This document shows positions 56,690 to 64,000 of a DNA stretch of 64,000 nucleotides, piece after piece. How positions within the stretch are numbered: the first letter of the stretch is position 1; the number at the start of each line of letters is the position of its first letter. The notes beneath the pieces are model-generated. The model did not search any database. It was not told the DNA's origin and saw nothing but the letters and a program-made list of their open reading frames with translations. The position numbers and the translations under genes were made by a program. The stretch comes from Actinoalloteichus fjordicus (lineage in GTDB: Bacteria > Actinomycetota > Actinomycetes > Mycobacteriales > Pseudonocardiaceae): contig NZ_CP016076.1 in assembly GCF_001941625.1 (NCBI RefSeq), positions 1,860,001-1,924,000 on the forward strand, in the 5' to 3' direction.

Positions 56690-57091
56690 CCGTCCGGCCG
56701 CTGCCGGTCGACGGCAGAGCGGGCCGCGGGCCCCTGCGCCGCCGCGATCGTCCGGGGCGGTCTCGACGTGGGGGCTGTGCGCAGAGCCCGTAGCGTCCCC
56801 GGTGGTGTCCGGCCGTGACCAGACTCGGTGACCTCAGGCACGGCCTCAGACCGGTGGAAGGTCCCGCCGGAGCCTGCCGACGCCCGGCAGGCGCATCGCG
56901 GCGGCGACAGCCACGACACGGCGGCAGGCGGCCGAGGCTCGGGCCGGAGTCGTTCGCTCGGGCACGGGGCTGCCTGACCGAGGGCTCGGGTATTCGTCGG
57001 CGCACCGCCTGCGTCACCGCGCTGTCGTTCCCGCGTTCCCGGTGCGCTGGACCCCCGGAACGGGCGCCGAACATGAACTCCAGCGCGAACG

Positions 57092-57130
57092 ACGTCGCCG
57101 GAGCCCAGGTGTTCCGGACTCCGGCGACGT
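57092..57130. terminator. Bidirectional stem-loop before the DUF349 stop
   Basis: ACGTCGCCGGAG and CTCCGGCGACGT pair over 12 bp with a 15-nt loop, 20 nt past the DUF349 stop. The 400 bp before it (56690-57091) hold no convincing gene. Confidence 0.65.
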
Positions 57131-57150
57131 AGGTCACCTCCGCAGTGTGG

Positions 57151-58455
57151 TCAGCGCGTCGCCAGTGCCTGCTCGGCTGCCGTCAACCATTCCCGCCACT
57201 GCGCGGCCTGCGCGTCGGCCTGTTCGGCCTTGCGTCGGTTGCCTGCCGCTCTGGCCTTCTCCGCCTGCGCCTCGAACTGCTCGACGCGCTCACGGAACTG
57301 CGCCACCCGTGCCTCCGCCTCCGGGTCGGTGCGGCGCCAACGGGCGTCGGACGCCTCTCGGACGCCGTCCTCGACCGCTCGGAGCCTGCCTTCGAGTTCC
57401 CGGATGCGATCCCGAGGCACCTTGCCGATCTCGTCCCACCGCTCCTGGATGCGCTGAAGCTGTGCGCGGGCCGCCTCCAGGTTCTTCGCCGGATCGATCT
57501 GCTCGGCATCGGCGAGCAGCTTCTCCTTCTCCTCGGCGTTGACCGCGAACTCCGCGTCGCGTTCCTCGAAGGTCGCGGAACGCCGGGCGAAGAACCGGTC
57601 CTGTGCGGCGCGGAACCGCTGCCAGAGGGTCTCGTCGGCGTCCTTGGGGGCTCGCCCCGCCGCCTTCCACTCGGTCATCAGCTGGCGGTACCTGGCTGCG
57701 GTGTCGGCCCAGTCGCTGGACTCGGCGATCTGCTCGGCCTCCTCGGCGAGCTCCTGCTTGCGGCTCTTGGCCACGAGCCGTTGCCGGTCGAGATCGGCGA
57801 AGTGGGCGCCGCGTCGGCGGTTGAAGGCGTCGCGGGCCTTGGCGAAGCGTCGCCAGAGCTGCTCGTCCGTCTTGCGGTCGACGCCCCGGATCTCCTTCCA
57901 CTCGTCGACGATGGCTCGCAGCCGATCACCTGCCGGCTTCCACTGGGTGGACTCCGTGGCGATCTGCTCGGCCTCCTCGGCAAGGGCCTGTTTGCGTGCG
58001 GTGGCCGCAGACCTGGCCTCCTCCCGCTCCTGCTTGGCGACGCCGACGGCCTGCTCCGCGACGACCACGAGGTGATCGAGCCGGACGGCCAGCGCGGCGA
58101 GATCGCCCACCACTGCGGCTTCGCTCAGCCCGTCGCGAAGCTGGAGAGCGCTGGTCAGCGACTGCTTGGGGTCGCCTGCCTTCGAGGCCAGCCGCGCCTC
58201 CAGCAGCCCCGCCTCCGTCAGCAGGTCGTCGAAACGCCGTGCATAGTGCGCCAAACCCTCTGCGGCGTCGCCCGCCTGCCAGGAGCCGACCGCACGTTCA
58301 CCGGTCTCGCTGGTCACGAAGACGGTCCCGTCCGCGTCGACGCGCCCCCACCGGCCTGGTTCCCTGGACGCCTGCGGTACCGAGGGCGTCGTGGTGGCGG
58401 GACGTGCGTTCTCCTGCACCGTCGTCGCCCCAGGGGTCGTCTGCTGATCGGTCAT
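57151..58455 (-). CDS. DUF349 domain protein
   Basis: A 434-residue protein of three or more DUF349 repeats, each a charged helical hairpin; visible copies begin KEIRGVDRKTDEQLWRRFAKARDAFNRRRGAH, KAAGRAPKDADETLWQRFRAAQDRFFARRSA and DEIGKVPRDRIRELEGRLRAVEDGV. A small domain with GRWGRVDADGTVFVTSETGER precedes them. The whole is likely an extended coiled coil. The function is unsettled. ATG 58455 follows AAGGAGGAG. Confidence 0.9.
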   Translation of the reverse strand: MTDQQTTPGATTVQENARPATTTPSVPQASREPGRWGRVDADGTVFVTSETGERAVGSWQAGDAAEGLAHYARRFDDLLTEAGLLEARLASKAGDPKQSLTSALQLRDGLSEAAVVGDLAALAVRLDHLVVVAEQAVGVAKQEREEARSAATARKQALAEEAEQIATESTQWKPAGDRLRAIVDEWKEIRGVDRKTDEQLWRRFAKARDAFNRRRGAHFADLDRQRLVAKSRKQELAEEAEQIAESSDWADTAARYRQLMTEWKAAGRAPKDADETLWQRFRAAQDRFFARRSATFEERDAEFAVNAEEKEKLLADAEQIDPAKNLEAARAQLQRIQERWDEIGKVPRDRIRELEGRLRAVEDGVREASDARWRRTDPEAEARVAQFRERVEQFEAQAEKARAAGNRRKAEQADAQAAQWREWLTAAEQALATR

Positions 58456-58641
58456 AGCCGGCTCCTCCTTGCCTGCCGCCTTCATGCCCGTGGTGTCCAC
58501 GGACGCCTCGCCTGAACGAGGCCGAAGCACGCGGGTCCGTGCCAGGTCGGCTGATACCCGCGCGGGCATTCAAACAGGTCAACTCGCTCTTGGGTACCGC
58601 AAGGCCCGCACTCGTCGTCGCGGGAGCCCTCGAGGGACGGC

Positions 58642-58647
58642 TAGCGT
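58642..58647 (+). promoter_or_regulatory. -10 element for a leaderless LigB-fold gene
   Basis: TAGCGT ends 7 nt before the GTG at 58655. GTGs at 58646 and 58649 overlap or abut the hexamer and are less likely starts. Confidence 0.45.
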
Positions 58648-58654
58648 GGTGGCT

Positions 58655-59386
58655 GTGATCGTCGGTGTCGCGGCCCTTCCGCACCCTCCGCTGCTGGTCC
58701 CCGAGCTGGTGGCCGGTGCTCTGACCGCGACCGCACCGGTGCGGGACGCCTGTCTGGCCGCCGCCGCCGAACTGCGTGACCTGGCGGCGGACTGGGTCGT
58801 CGTCGCCTGCGGACCCGCAGACTCGGCGGAGGTCCGAGGGACGGGAAGCCTCGCGGGTTACGGCAGGCGGGTGCTCGTCCGGCTGGAAGGACACGCGGAG
58901 CCCGAGCCCGAGCCCGACCCCGACCCGGACTGGCCGCTGCCGCTGCTGATCGCCGGCTGGCTGCGCGGACAGGTCGGCGCTCGCCGGGTACGCCCGCTGC
59001 TGATCGACTCCGGGCTCTCGCCTGCGGAGTGCCTGGCCGAGGGGGGCAGGCTGGCGTCGCGATTCGCAGGTCCCGATGCCGTCGGACTACTGGTCCTGGG
59101 GGACGGCTCCGCCCGATCCTCGGAGCGCTCACCGCTGCCCGCCGACCCGCGCGCCGCCGACTTCGACGCGGCGACGGCTCAAGCGCTCGGCACGCCGTCT
59201 CCCGAGGCCCTGGCGGGGCTGGACAGTGCGGAGGCGAGCGATCTCGCGGTGAGCGGCCGCGCACCATGGCAGGTGCTGGCAGGTGCGGCGCTGGCCTCCT
59301 CGACGCGGTGGACGGCGGAGCTGCGCTATTCGGCCGCGCCGTTCGGCGTCGGCTACCACGTGGCCTCCTGGCGCCCGCTGCACTGA
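58655..59386 (+). CDS. Class III extradiol dioxygenase-like (LigB-fold) protein, probably degenerate
   Basis: A 243-residue protein beginning VIVGVAALPHPPLLVPELV, the hallmark of the LigB/Memo fold, with one potential metal histidine in PHPP. Where active relatives have a second His (as in VVISPH), this protein reads WVVVACGPAD. A run of alternating acid and Pro residues (EPEPEPDPDPD) lies near residue 85. It is thus likely not a dioxygenase. It lies next to miaA, as a homologue does in Mycobacterium. Confidence 0.82.
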   Translation: MIVGVAALPHPPLLVPELVAGALTATAPVRDACLAAAAELRDLAADWVVVACGPADSAEVRGTGSLAGYGRRVLVRLEGHAEPEPEPDPDPDWPLPLLIAGWLRGQVGARRVRPLLIDSGLSPAECLAEGGRLASRFAGPDAVGLLVLGDGSARSSERSPLPADPRAADFDAATAQALGTPSPEALAGLDSAEASDLAVSGRAPWQVLAGAALASSTRWTAELRYSAAPFGVGYHVASWRPLH

Positions 59387-59551
59387 GCCTCGCTTCGACG
59401 TGCGCCTCGCGGCTACGCCGGCGAACCCGTGCGTCTCGCGGTGATCGTGGGGGTCCGGTCCCGACCGGTGGGGACGACCCGACCGGACCTCGACCGACAC
59501 ACCCGACGCCCGGCTCCGCCCCTGGCCGAGAGAGCGTCCGCCAGGCGGCTT

Positions 59552-59557
59552 TACCCT
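59552..59557 (+). promoter_or_regulatory. -10 element for leaderless miaA
   Basis: TACCCT ends 6 nt before the GTG at 59564, with no ribosome-binding site between. Confidence 0.5.
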
Positions 59558-59563
59558 CACCCC

Positions 59564-60502
59564 GTGACACATCCCCCGACCAGGCTGATCGCCGTGGTGG
59601 GCCCGACCGCCACCGGGAAGTCGGACCTCGGCGTGCGGCTGGCCGAGGAGACCGGCGGCGAGGTGATCAACGCCGACGCGATGCAGCTCTACCGGGGCAT
59701 GGACATCGGGACGGCCAAGATCACGACAGCCGAGCGTCGTGGCGTGCCCCATCACCAGCTCGACGTCCTCGACGTCACCGAGACGGCGTCGGTGGCGGCC
59801 TACCAGCGACACGCGCGAAGTGTCGTCCAACGGCTGCTCGACGCCGCGACACCGCCGATCCTGGTGGGCGGGTCCGGCCTGTACGTGCAGGCGGTGCTCG
59901 ACGAACTCGAGTTCCCCGGCACCGATCCGGCGATCCGGGCGAGTCTGGAGGCCGAGCTGGCGGAACTCGGTGCCTCGGCCCTGCACGACCGGCTGGCGGC
60001 TCTGGACCCCACGGCCGCCGCAGCGATCCTGCCGAGCAACGGACGCAGGCTCGTCCGGGCGTTGGAGGTCGTCGAACTGACCGGACGTCCCTTCTCCGCG
60101 ACGATGCCCAAGACGGGGCCGCCGCGCTACGACGCGGTGCTCATCGGCCTGGACCGCGACCCCGCAGTGTTGGACGAGCGAGTCGAGATCAGGGTCGCTC
60201 GGATGTTCGCGGCAGGCCTGCCCGCCGAGGTCCGTTCGCTGCTCGAACTGGGCCTGCGGGACGGCCGCACCGCCTCGCGGGCGCTCGGTTATCAGCAGGT
60301 CGTGGCCGCCCTGGACGCGGGCGGTTCCGAGGACGACTTCGCCGCTGCGGCCGCCGACACGGCCAGGGCCACTCGACGGTTCGTCCGTAGACAGCGGTCC
60401 TGGTTCCGCCGAGACAAGCGCATCCGGTGGTTCGACGCAGGCGCGCCGGGACTCCTCGAGGAGGCTCTGCGGCACAGCGGCCTGCGATCGGGCGGTCGCT
60501 GA
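59564..60502 (+). CDS. miaA: tRNA dimethylallyltransferase
   Basis: A 312-residue enzyme that adds a dimethylallyl group to A37 of tRNAs reading UNN codons. The P-loop is GPTATGKS (13-20), followed by [32 protein letters not shown] and [14 protein letters not shown]; the C-terminal [19 protein letters not shown] binds tRNA. The isopentenyl donor comes from the MEP pathway begun by Dxs (34215), and MiaB (54703) completes the modification. Confidence 0.95.
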   Translation: MTHPPTRLIAVVGPTATGKSDLGVRLAEETGGEVINADAMQLYRGMDIGTAKITTAERRGVPHHQLDVLDVTETASVAAYQRHARSVVQRLLDAATPPILVGGSGLYVQAVLDELEFPGTDPAIRASLEAELAELGASALHDRLAALDPTAAAAILPSNGRRLVRALEVVELTGRPFSATMPKTGPPRYDAVLIGLDRDPAVLDERVEIRVARMFAAGLPAEVRSLLELGLRDGRTASRALGYQQVVAALDAGGSEDDFAAAAADTARATRRFVRRQRSWFRRDKRIRWFDAGAPGLLEEALRHSGLRSGGR

Positions 60503-60635
60503 GCCGTCGATGCGGCGGCCTCTCGCCACCGCGCTGAGGGCGCGGGCAGGTCGTTCGGCGCCCGCACCGGTCTGCGGGCACGACTCGCCGCCTTCGGGCA
60601 ACAGGTCACGACGGGAGGGACACACCGGCAGGTTC

Positions 60636-60641
60636 TAGGCT
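60636..60641 (+). promoter_or_regulatory. -10 element for leaderless dapF
   Basis: TAGGCT ends 6 nt before the GTG at 60648. Confidence 0.5.
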
Positions 60642-60647
60642 GTTCGA

Positions 60648-61523
60648 GTGACCGACGTGCGCTTCATCAAGGGACACGGGACGCAGAACGACTTCATCGT
60701 GCTGCCCGACGCCGATGGCGATCTCGACCTGACCGAACAGCGGGTTCGAGCCCTCTGCGACCGCAGGCGAGGTCTCGGCGCCGACGGTGTCCTGCGCGTG
60801 GTGCGGGCAGGCGCGTTGGGCGAGCCCGCAGCCGGCCTCGACCCCGACCTGTGGTTCATGGACTACCGCAATGCCGACGGGCCCGCAGTGGAGATGTGCG
60901 GCAACGGAGTCCGCGTGTTCGCCCACTACCTGGTCGAGTCCGGTCTCGTCTCGCCAGGTGAGTTCGCGATCGGAACCCGGTCCGGCCCGAAGCCGGTCCG
61001 CGTCGACGTCGACGGCATCGTGACCGTGGACATGGGCGCCGTGCGGGTCGGTGCGCCGAGTACGGCAGCCGTCGGGGGCCGGGCCTTCGACGGCGTCGCG
61101 GTCGACGTGGGCAATCCGCACCTGGCCTGTGTGCTGGGCTCGGCTGAGGACGATCAGGCGGAGTCTCGCGCCACCCTGCTCGCGGATCTGGATCTCACGG
61201 TGCCGCCCGCGTACGACCCGACGGTCTTTCCGGACGGGGTGAACGTCGAGTTCATCGTGCCGGTCGAGGAGAACCTGGCCGAGATGCGTGTCCATGAGCG
61301 GGGGGTGGGGGAGACCCGTTCCTGCGGCACCGGCACCGTGGCCGCGGTCGCGGCCGTCCTTCGTGCCACCGGGCGGACGATCGGACGGATGCTCGTCGAC
61401 ACGCCCGGAGGCAGACTCACGGTGACCATCGGCGGCGACGACTCGCAGCTCACCGGCCCTGCGGTCCTCGTGGCGGAGGGCCGGCTGGACGCGCTGTGGT
61501 GGCAGCAGGCCAACCTGCACTGA
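60648..61523 (+). CDS. dapF: Diaminopimelate epimerase
   Basis: A 291-residue epimerase that turns LL- into meso-diaminopimelate for lysine and peptidoglycan. The two catalytic cysteines are Cys84 (VEMCGNGVRVF) and Cys226 (GETRSCGTGTVAAV), and FIKGHGTQNDFIVL opens the protein as in other actinobacteria. It lies 145 bp after miaA and appears to have its own promoter. Confidence 0.96.
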   Translation: MTDVRFIKGHGTQNDFIVLPDADGDLDLTEQRVRALCDRRRGLGADGVLRVVRAGALGEPAAGLDPDLWFMDYRNADGPAVEMCGNGVRVFAHYLVESGLVSPGEFAIGTRSGPKPVRVDVDGIVTVDMGAVRVGAPSTAAVGGRAFDGVAVDVGNPHLACVLGSAEDDQAESRATLLADLDLTVPPAYDPTVFPDGVNVEFIVPVEENLAEMRVHERGVGETRSCGTGTVAAVAAVLRATGRTIGRMLVDTPGGRLTVTIGGDDSQLTGPAVLVAEGRLDALWWQQANLH

Positions 61524-61711
61524 CGCGGGCGATCGGGCGGACGTCGGGCCGCGTCGTCCGTCGTTCGCCTGCCCGCGTCGCGTCCGAGTCCCGGCTTGGC
61601 CGGATGTCCGGACCGTGTGCGGCGGGGCGGGATAGGTCGACCGCGTCGTTCGCCACCACGACGGACCAGCCCGCTCGTCGGTCGAGTCCGTGCTCCGATC
61701 CTCGGAGACGA

Positions 61712-63040
61712 TCAGCGGGACGAGGTGTCTGGCTCGTCATGCCGGTCGTGGTCCGGTCCGTCTCGGACGATCTTCGCCAGCCCCGCCTCGGCGGCGAGGA
61801 GTTCCTCCGGGGCCTCCCGGAGATGCCTCAGCGGTGCGGCGAACAGCCAGCAGCAGGCGAGGGACATGCCCACGGCCGCGATCATGATCGTCGCTCGAAT
61901 CCCGACGAGTGCACCGAGTGCGCCACCGACCAGCGCACCCAGGGGGATCGCGCCCCAGGTGAGGAACCTGGTCGAGGCGTTGACCCGGCCCAACAGCCGA
62001 TCCGGGCACACCGACTGGCGCAGGCTGACCTGGAGGACCGCGAACACGACGGTCCCGTATCCGCCGACGAAGACCCCGACGACGAACAGCGTGAGAGCCC
62101 AGCCCCGATCGGCGAAGGGAACGAGCAGCCGGAACGGCGTGGTCAGGACGGTCACCACGATCAACGCCCGGACGGTGCCGAAGGAGTTCGACCAGAACCG
62201 CGTGGTGAGTCCGCCGAGGATCCCTCCCGCACCGGTGACCGAGAGCAGCACGCCGACGGTCCCCTCCGCGAGATTCAGGTCGCGTACCAGGAAGAGCACG
62301 TTGACGGCGACGTAGACGTTGAGGAAGAAGTTGTAGGTCATGCTGAACAACGTCGTCGGCCGCAACAGCCAGTGCGCGAAGAGGAAACGCAGGCCCTCGG
62401 CGATCTCGTCGGTGAGCCTGCCGCGCGGCTGTAGAGCCACGGCCGGGCGCTCACGACTCATCCTGCCGAGCAGTAGCAGCGAGGTCACGAAGCCGAACAC
62501 GCTGGCGACGAGGGCGTTGGTCGCGCCGAGGAGTTGAGCGAGTGCACCGCCCAGCGGCCTGCCGGAGAAGTGCATCACCTGTCTGCTGGTGTGCAGTCTG
62601 CGATTGGCCTCGGGCAGGTCGACCCGGTCGACGATGGTCGGCAGGTAGGACTGGCTCGCGACTTCGAAGAGGGTGAACATCGCCCCGCACAGCAGCGAGA
62701 CGACGAACAGGTGGGGATAGGTCAGTGCTCCTGCCCACCAGGCGATCGGCACCGACAGCAGCAGCAGAGCCTGGCCCGCCTCCGCCCAGCGCATCACGGG
62801 CAGTCTGCGCATCCGGTCGGCCCACGCGCCTGCGGGCAGGCCTATCACCAGGTTGGCCGCCGTGCCCGCCGCCGTGAGCAGGCCCATCTCCACCGGTCCC
62901 GCGTCCAGGACGGTCGCGGCGATCAGCGGAATGGCGACGAAGTGGACTGCGGTGCCGAACTGGCTGGCGACGTCACTGAGCCAGAGCACTCCGAAGTCAC
63001 GCCGTTGTCCTTGGCCGCGCGGCAGACGATTCCCGGTCAC
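61712..63040 (-). CDS. Major facilitator superfamily transporter (DHA3/EntS-like)
   Basis: A 442-residue membrane transporter with about 12 helices. The first helix reads FGVLWLSDVASQFGTAVHFVAIPLIA and the inter-helix motif A is GLPAGAWADRMRRLPVM. These features match the DHA3 branch that includes EntS and drug exporters; the substrate is unknown. It begins with GTG 63040 downstream of a clear promoter, and is convergent with dapF. Confidence 0.88.
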   Translation of the reverse strand: MTGNRLPRGQGQRRDFGVLWLSDVASQFGTAVHFVAIPLIAATVLDAGPVEMGLLTAAGTAANLVIGLPAGAWADRMRRLPVMRWAEAGQALLLLSVPIAWWAGALTYPHLFVVSLLCGAMFTLFEVASQSYLPTIVDRVDLPEANRRLHTSRQVMHFSGRPLGGALAQLLGATNALVASVFGFVTSLLLLGRMSRERPAVALQPRGRLTDEIAEGLRFLFAHWLLRPTTLFSMTYNFFLNVYVAVNVLFLVRDLNLAEGTVGVLLSVTGAGGILGGLTTRFWSNSFGTVRALIVVTVLTTPFRLLVPFADRGWALTLFVVGVFVGGYGTVVFAVLQVSLRQSVCPDRLLGRVNASTRFLTWGAIPLGALVGGALGALVGIRATIMIAAVGMSLACCWLFAAPLRHLREAPEELLAAEAGLAKIVRDGPDHDRHDEPDTSSR

Positions 63041-63049
63041 GAGACCGCA

Positions 63050-63077
63050 CAGTTACGGAACCATAACCCCAGGTCAA
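63050..63077 (-). promoter_or_regulatory. Promoter of the MFS gene
   Basis: On the minus strand TTGACC (63072-63077), 16 nt, TAACTG (63050-63055). The -10 ends 9 nt before the GTG at 63040, so this message is leaderless or nearly so. Confidence 0.6.
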
Positions 63078-63304
63078 CGGCTTCTTGGTGAAGATGGGCT
63101 GAGCGGTCGTTTCCCCAGTGCGAAAGGACTTGATCCATCGGCCGGGCTAATCAGTTCGACTGTTCGTCCCAGGCCTCGGCGTGGTCTCACCGGGTGGTCC
63201 TCGACGATCCGGGAATGGATGCGCTCCGCGTGTCGCTTGAGTGGGGTGACACTGCGGAGCAAGCCCGCGAAACCGGCTTGCGGTGCGTGAGATGATGGAG
63301 GCGT

Positions 63305-64000
63305 ATGACGACATCGATGCAGAGGCCCGACGAGGCCCGTGAAGAATTCCTCTCCGGCGGCGATCTGGAGCGTTCCGAACGCGCGGCGCTACGCCGGGTA
63401 GTCGGGCTGTCGACTGAGCTGGCGGATGTCAGCGAGGTCGAGTACCGGCGGCTTCGGCTGGAGCGCGTGGTGCTGGTCGGTGTCTGGACCGACGGCGACA
63501 GCGCCTATGCGGAGGCCTCCCTCGCCGAGTTGGCCAGGCTTGCCGAGACGGCGGGCTCGGAGGTGCTGGATGGCGTGGTTCAGCGCAGACAGCGTCCCGA
63601 CCCCGCGACCTACATCGGCTCCGGCAAGGTCCTCGAGCTGCGCGATCTGGTCGCGGCCAACGGGGCGGACACGGTCATCTGCGACGGCGAGCTGTCGCCC
63701 GGCCAGCTCCGCCAGCTTGAGGACAAGCTGAAGGTCAAGGTCATCGACCGGACGGCCCTGATCCTCGACATCTTCGCCAGTCACGCTCGGTCCCGGGAGG
63801 GCAAGGCGCAGGTCGAACTGGCGCAGCTCCGCTATCTGCTGCCGAGGCTGCGCGGCTGGGGTGACGCGATGTCCCGGCAGGCCGGTGGTCAGATGGGCAA
63901 CGGCGGCATCGGCACCCGTGGTCCCGGTGAGACCAAGTTGGAGACCGACCGCAGGCGGATTCACAAGCGGATCTCGAAGCTGCGTCGTGAGATCCTCGCC
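63305..64000 (+). CDS. hflX: Ribosome-associated GTPase HflX (partial, N-terminal part)
   Basis: The frame is open from ATG 63305 to the right edge, giving 232 codons. The N-terminal domain is clear: RVVLVGVWTDG, LARLAETAGSEVLDGVVQRRQRPDPATYIGSGKV, DRTALILDIFASHARSREGKAQVELAQL and the glycine-rich GGQMGNGGIGTRGPGETKLETDRR linker. The GTPase domain lies beyond the window. HflX splits stalled ribosomes. GGAGGCGT precedes the ATG. The 7-bp inverted repeat GCAAGCC/GGCTTGC at 63259-63281 lies in its leader. Confidence 0.93.
   Translation, partial: MTTSMQRPDEAREEFLSGGDLERSERAALRRVVGLSTELADVSEVEYRRLRLERVVLVGVWTDGDSAYAEASLAELARLAETAGSEVLDGVVQRRQRPDPATYIGSGKVLELRDLVAANGADTVICDGELSPGQLRQLEDKLKVKVIDRTALILDIFASHARSREGKAQVELAQLRYLLPRLRGWGDAMSRQAGGQMGNGGIGTRGPGETKLETDRRRIHKRISKLRREILA

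Overview
The window is about 64 kb of chromosome from a high-GC Gram-positive bacterium. It carries core actinobacterial genes: sigA and sigB, DUF3039, DUF3093, DUF3099, DUF3159, DUF3710, DUF4193, DUF7455, the cell-envelope protein Cei, PpgK, and RecA with an actinobacterial-type SOS box. GTG starts are common. Local gene order resembles the Mycobacterium sigA/ppgK/suhB/cei/dut block and the recA/recX and miaB/miaA/dapF/hflX blocks (recalled from knowledge, not computed). A member of the Pseudonocardiales is the most likely source, but that is an inference. I see no rRNA, tRNA, CRISPR array, transposase, phage gene or biosynthetic cluster.

Layout. 1-1 kb: two divergent lipoproteins, then about 0.8 kb without a convincing gene. 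2-12 kb: sigB with a possible ECF-type promoter, dtd, a PlsC acyltransferase, DUF3099, Spo0M, a pseudouridine salvage pair (psuG and a PfkB kinase), DUF3039, a YihY/BrkB membrane protein and a superfamily 2 helicase. 12-18 kb: an FkbM methyltransferase divergent from a four-gene sugar ABC transporter/ROK regulator operon, with palindromes between them. 18-29 kb: the conserved block DUF7455, SDR, sigA, ppgK, suhB-like, cei, DUF4193, DUF3093, dut, DUF3710, OB-fold, DUF3159. 28-40 kb: two TrkA-type RCK proteins, a KimA-like permease, an RlmD-like rRNA methyltransferase, dxs, a two-component system and a Tat-exported flavin amine oxidase. 41-47 kb: a PemK/MazF-fold protein, lepA, recA-recX and a HAD phosphatase. 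47-51 kb: the Entner-Doudoroff pair edd-eda and two unrecognised genes, one a lipoprotein. 51-64 kb: a gluABCD-type amino-acid ABC transporter, miaB, a membrane protein, DUF349, a LigB-fold protein, miaA, dapF, an MFS exporter and the start of hflX.

The most interesting signals are regulatory. At least ten genes have a TAnnnT -10 hexamer ending 6-8 nt before a start codon (nine GTG, one ATG), the pattern expected of leaderless transcripts. In the DUF3093/dut pair the two divergent -10 hexamers overlap by two bases inside a 24-bp gap. Other signals are a LexA SOS box abutting the recA -10, a consensus promoter plus a 20-bp palindrome before edd-eda, and a 15-bp perfect hairpin between gluB and gluC. 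Two proteins carry unusual active sites: a histidine kinase with no Asp/Asn in its G1 box, and a LigB-fold protein that appears to lack a second metal histidine. I did not find a clearly novel multi-gene system; the window is mostly core genome.
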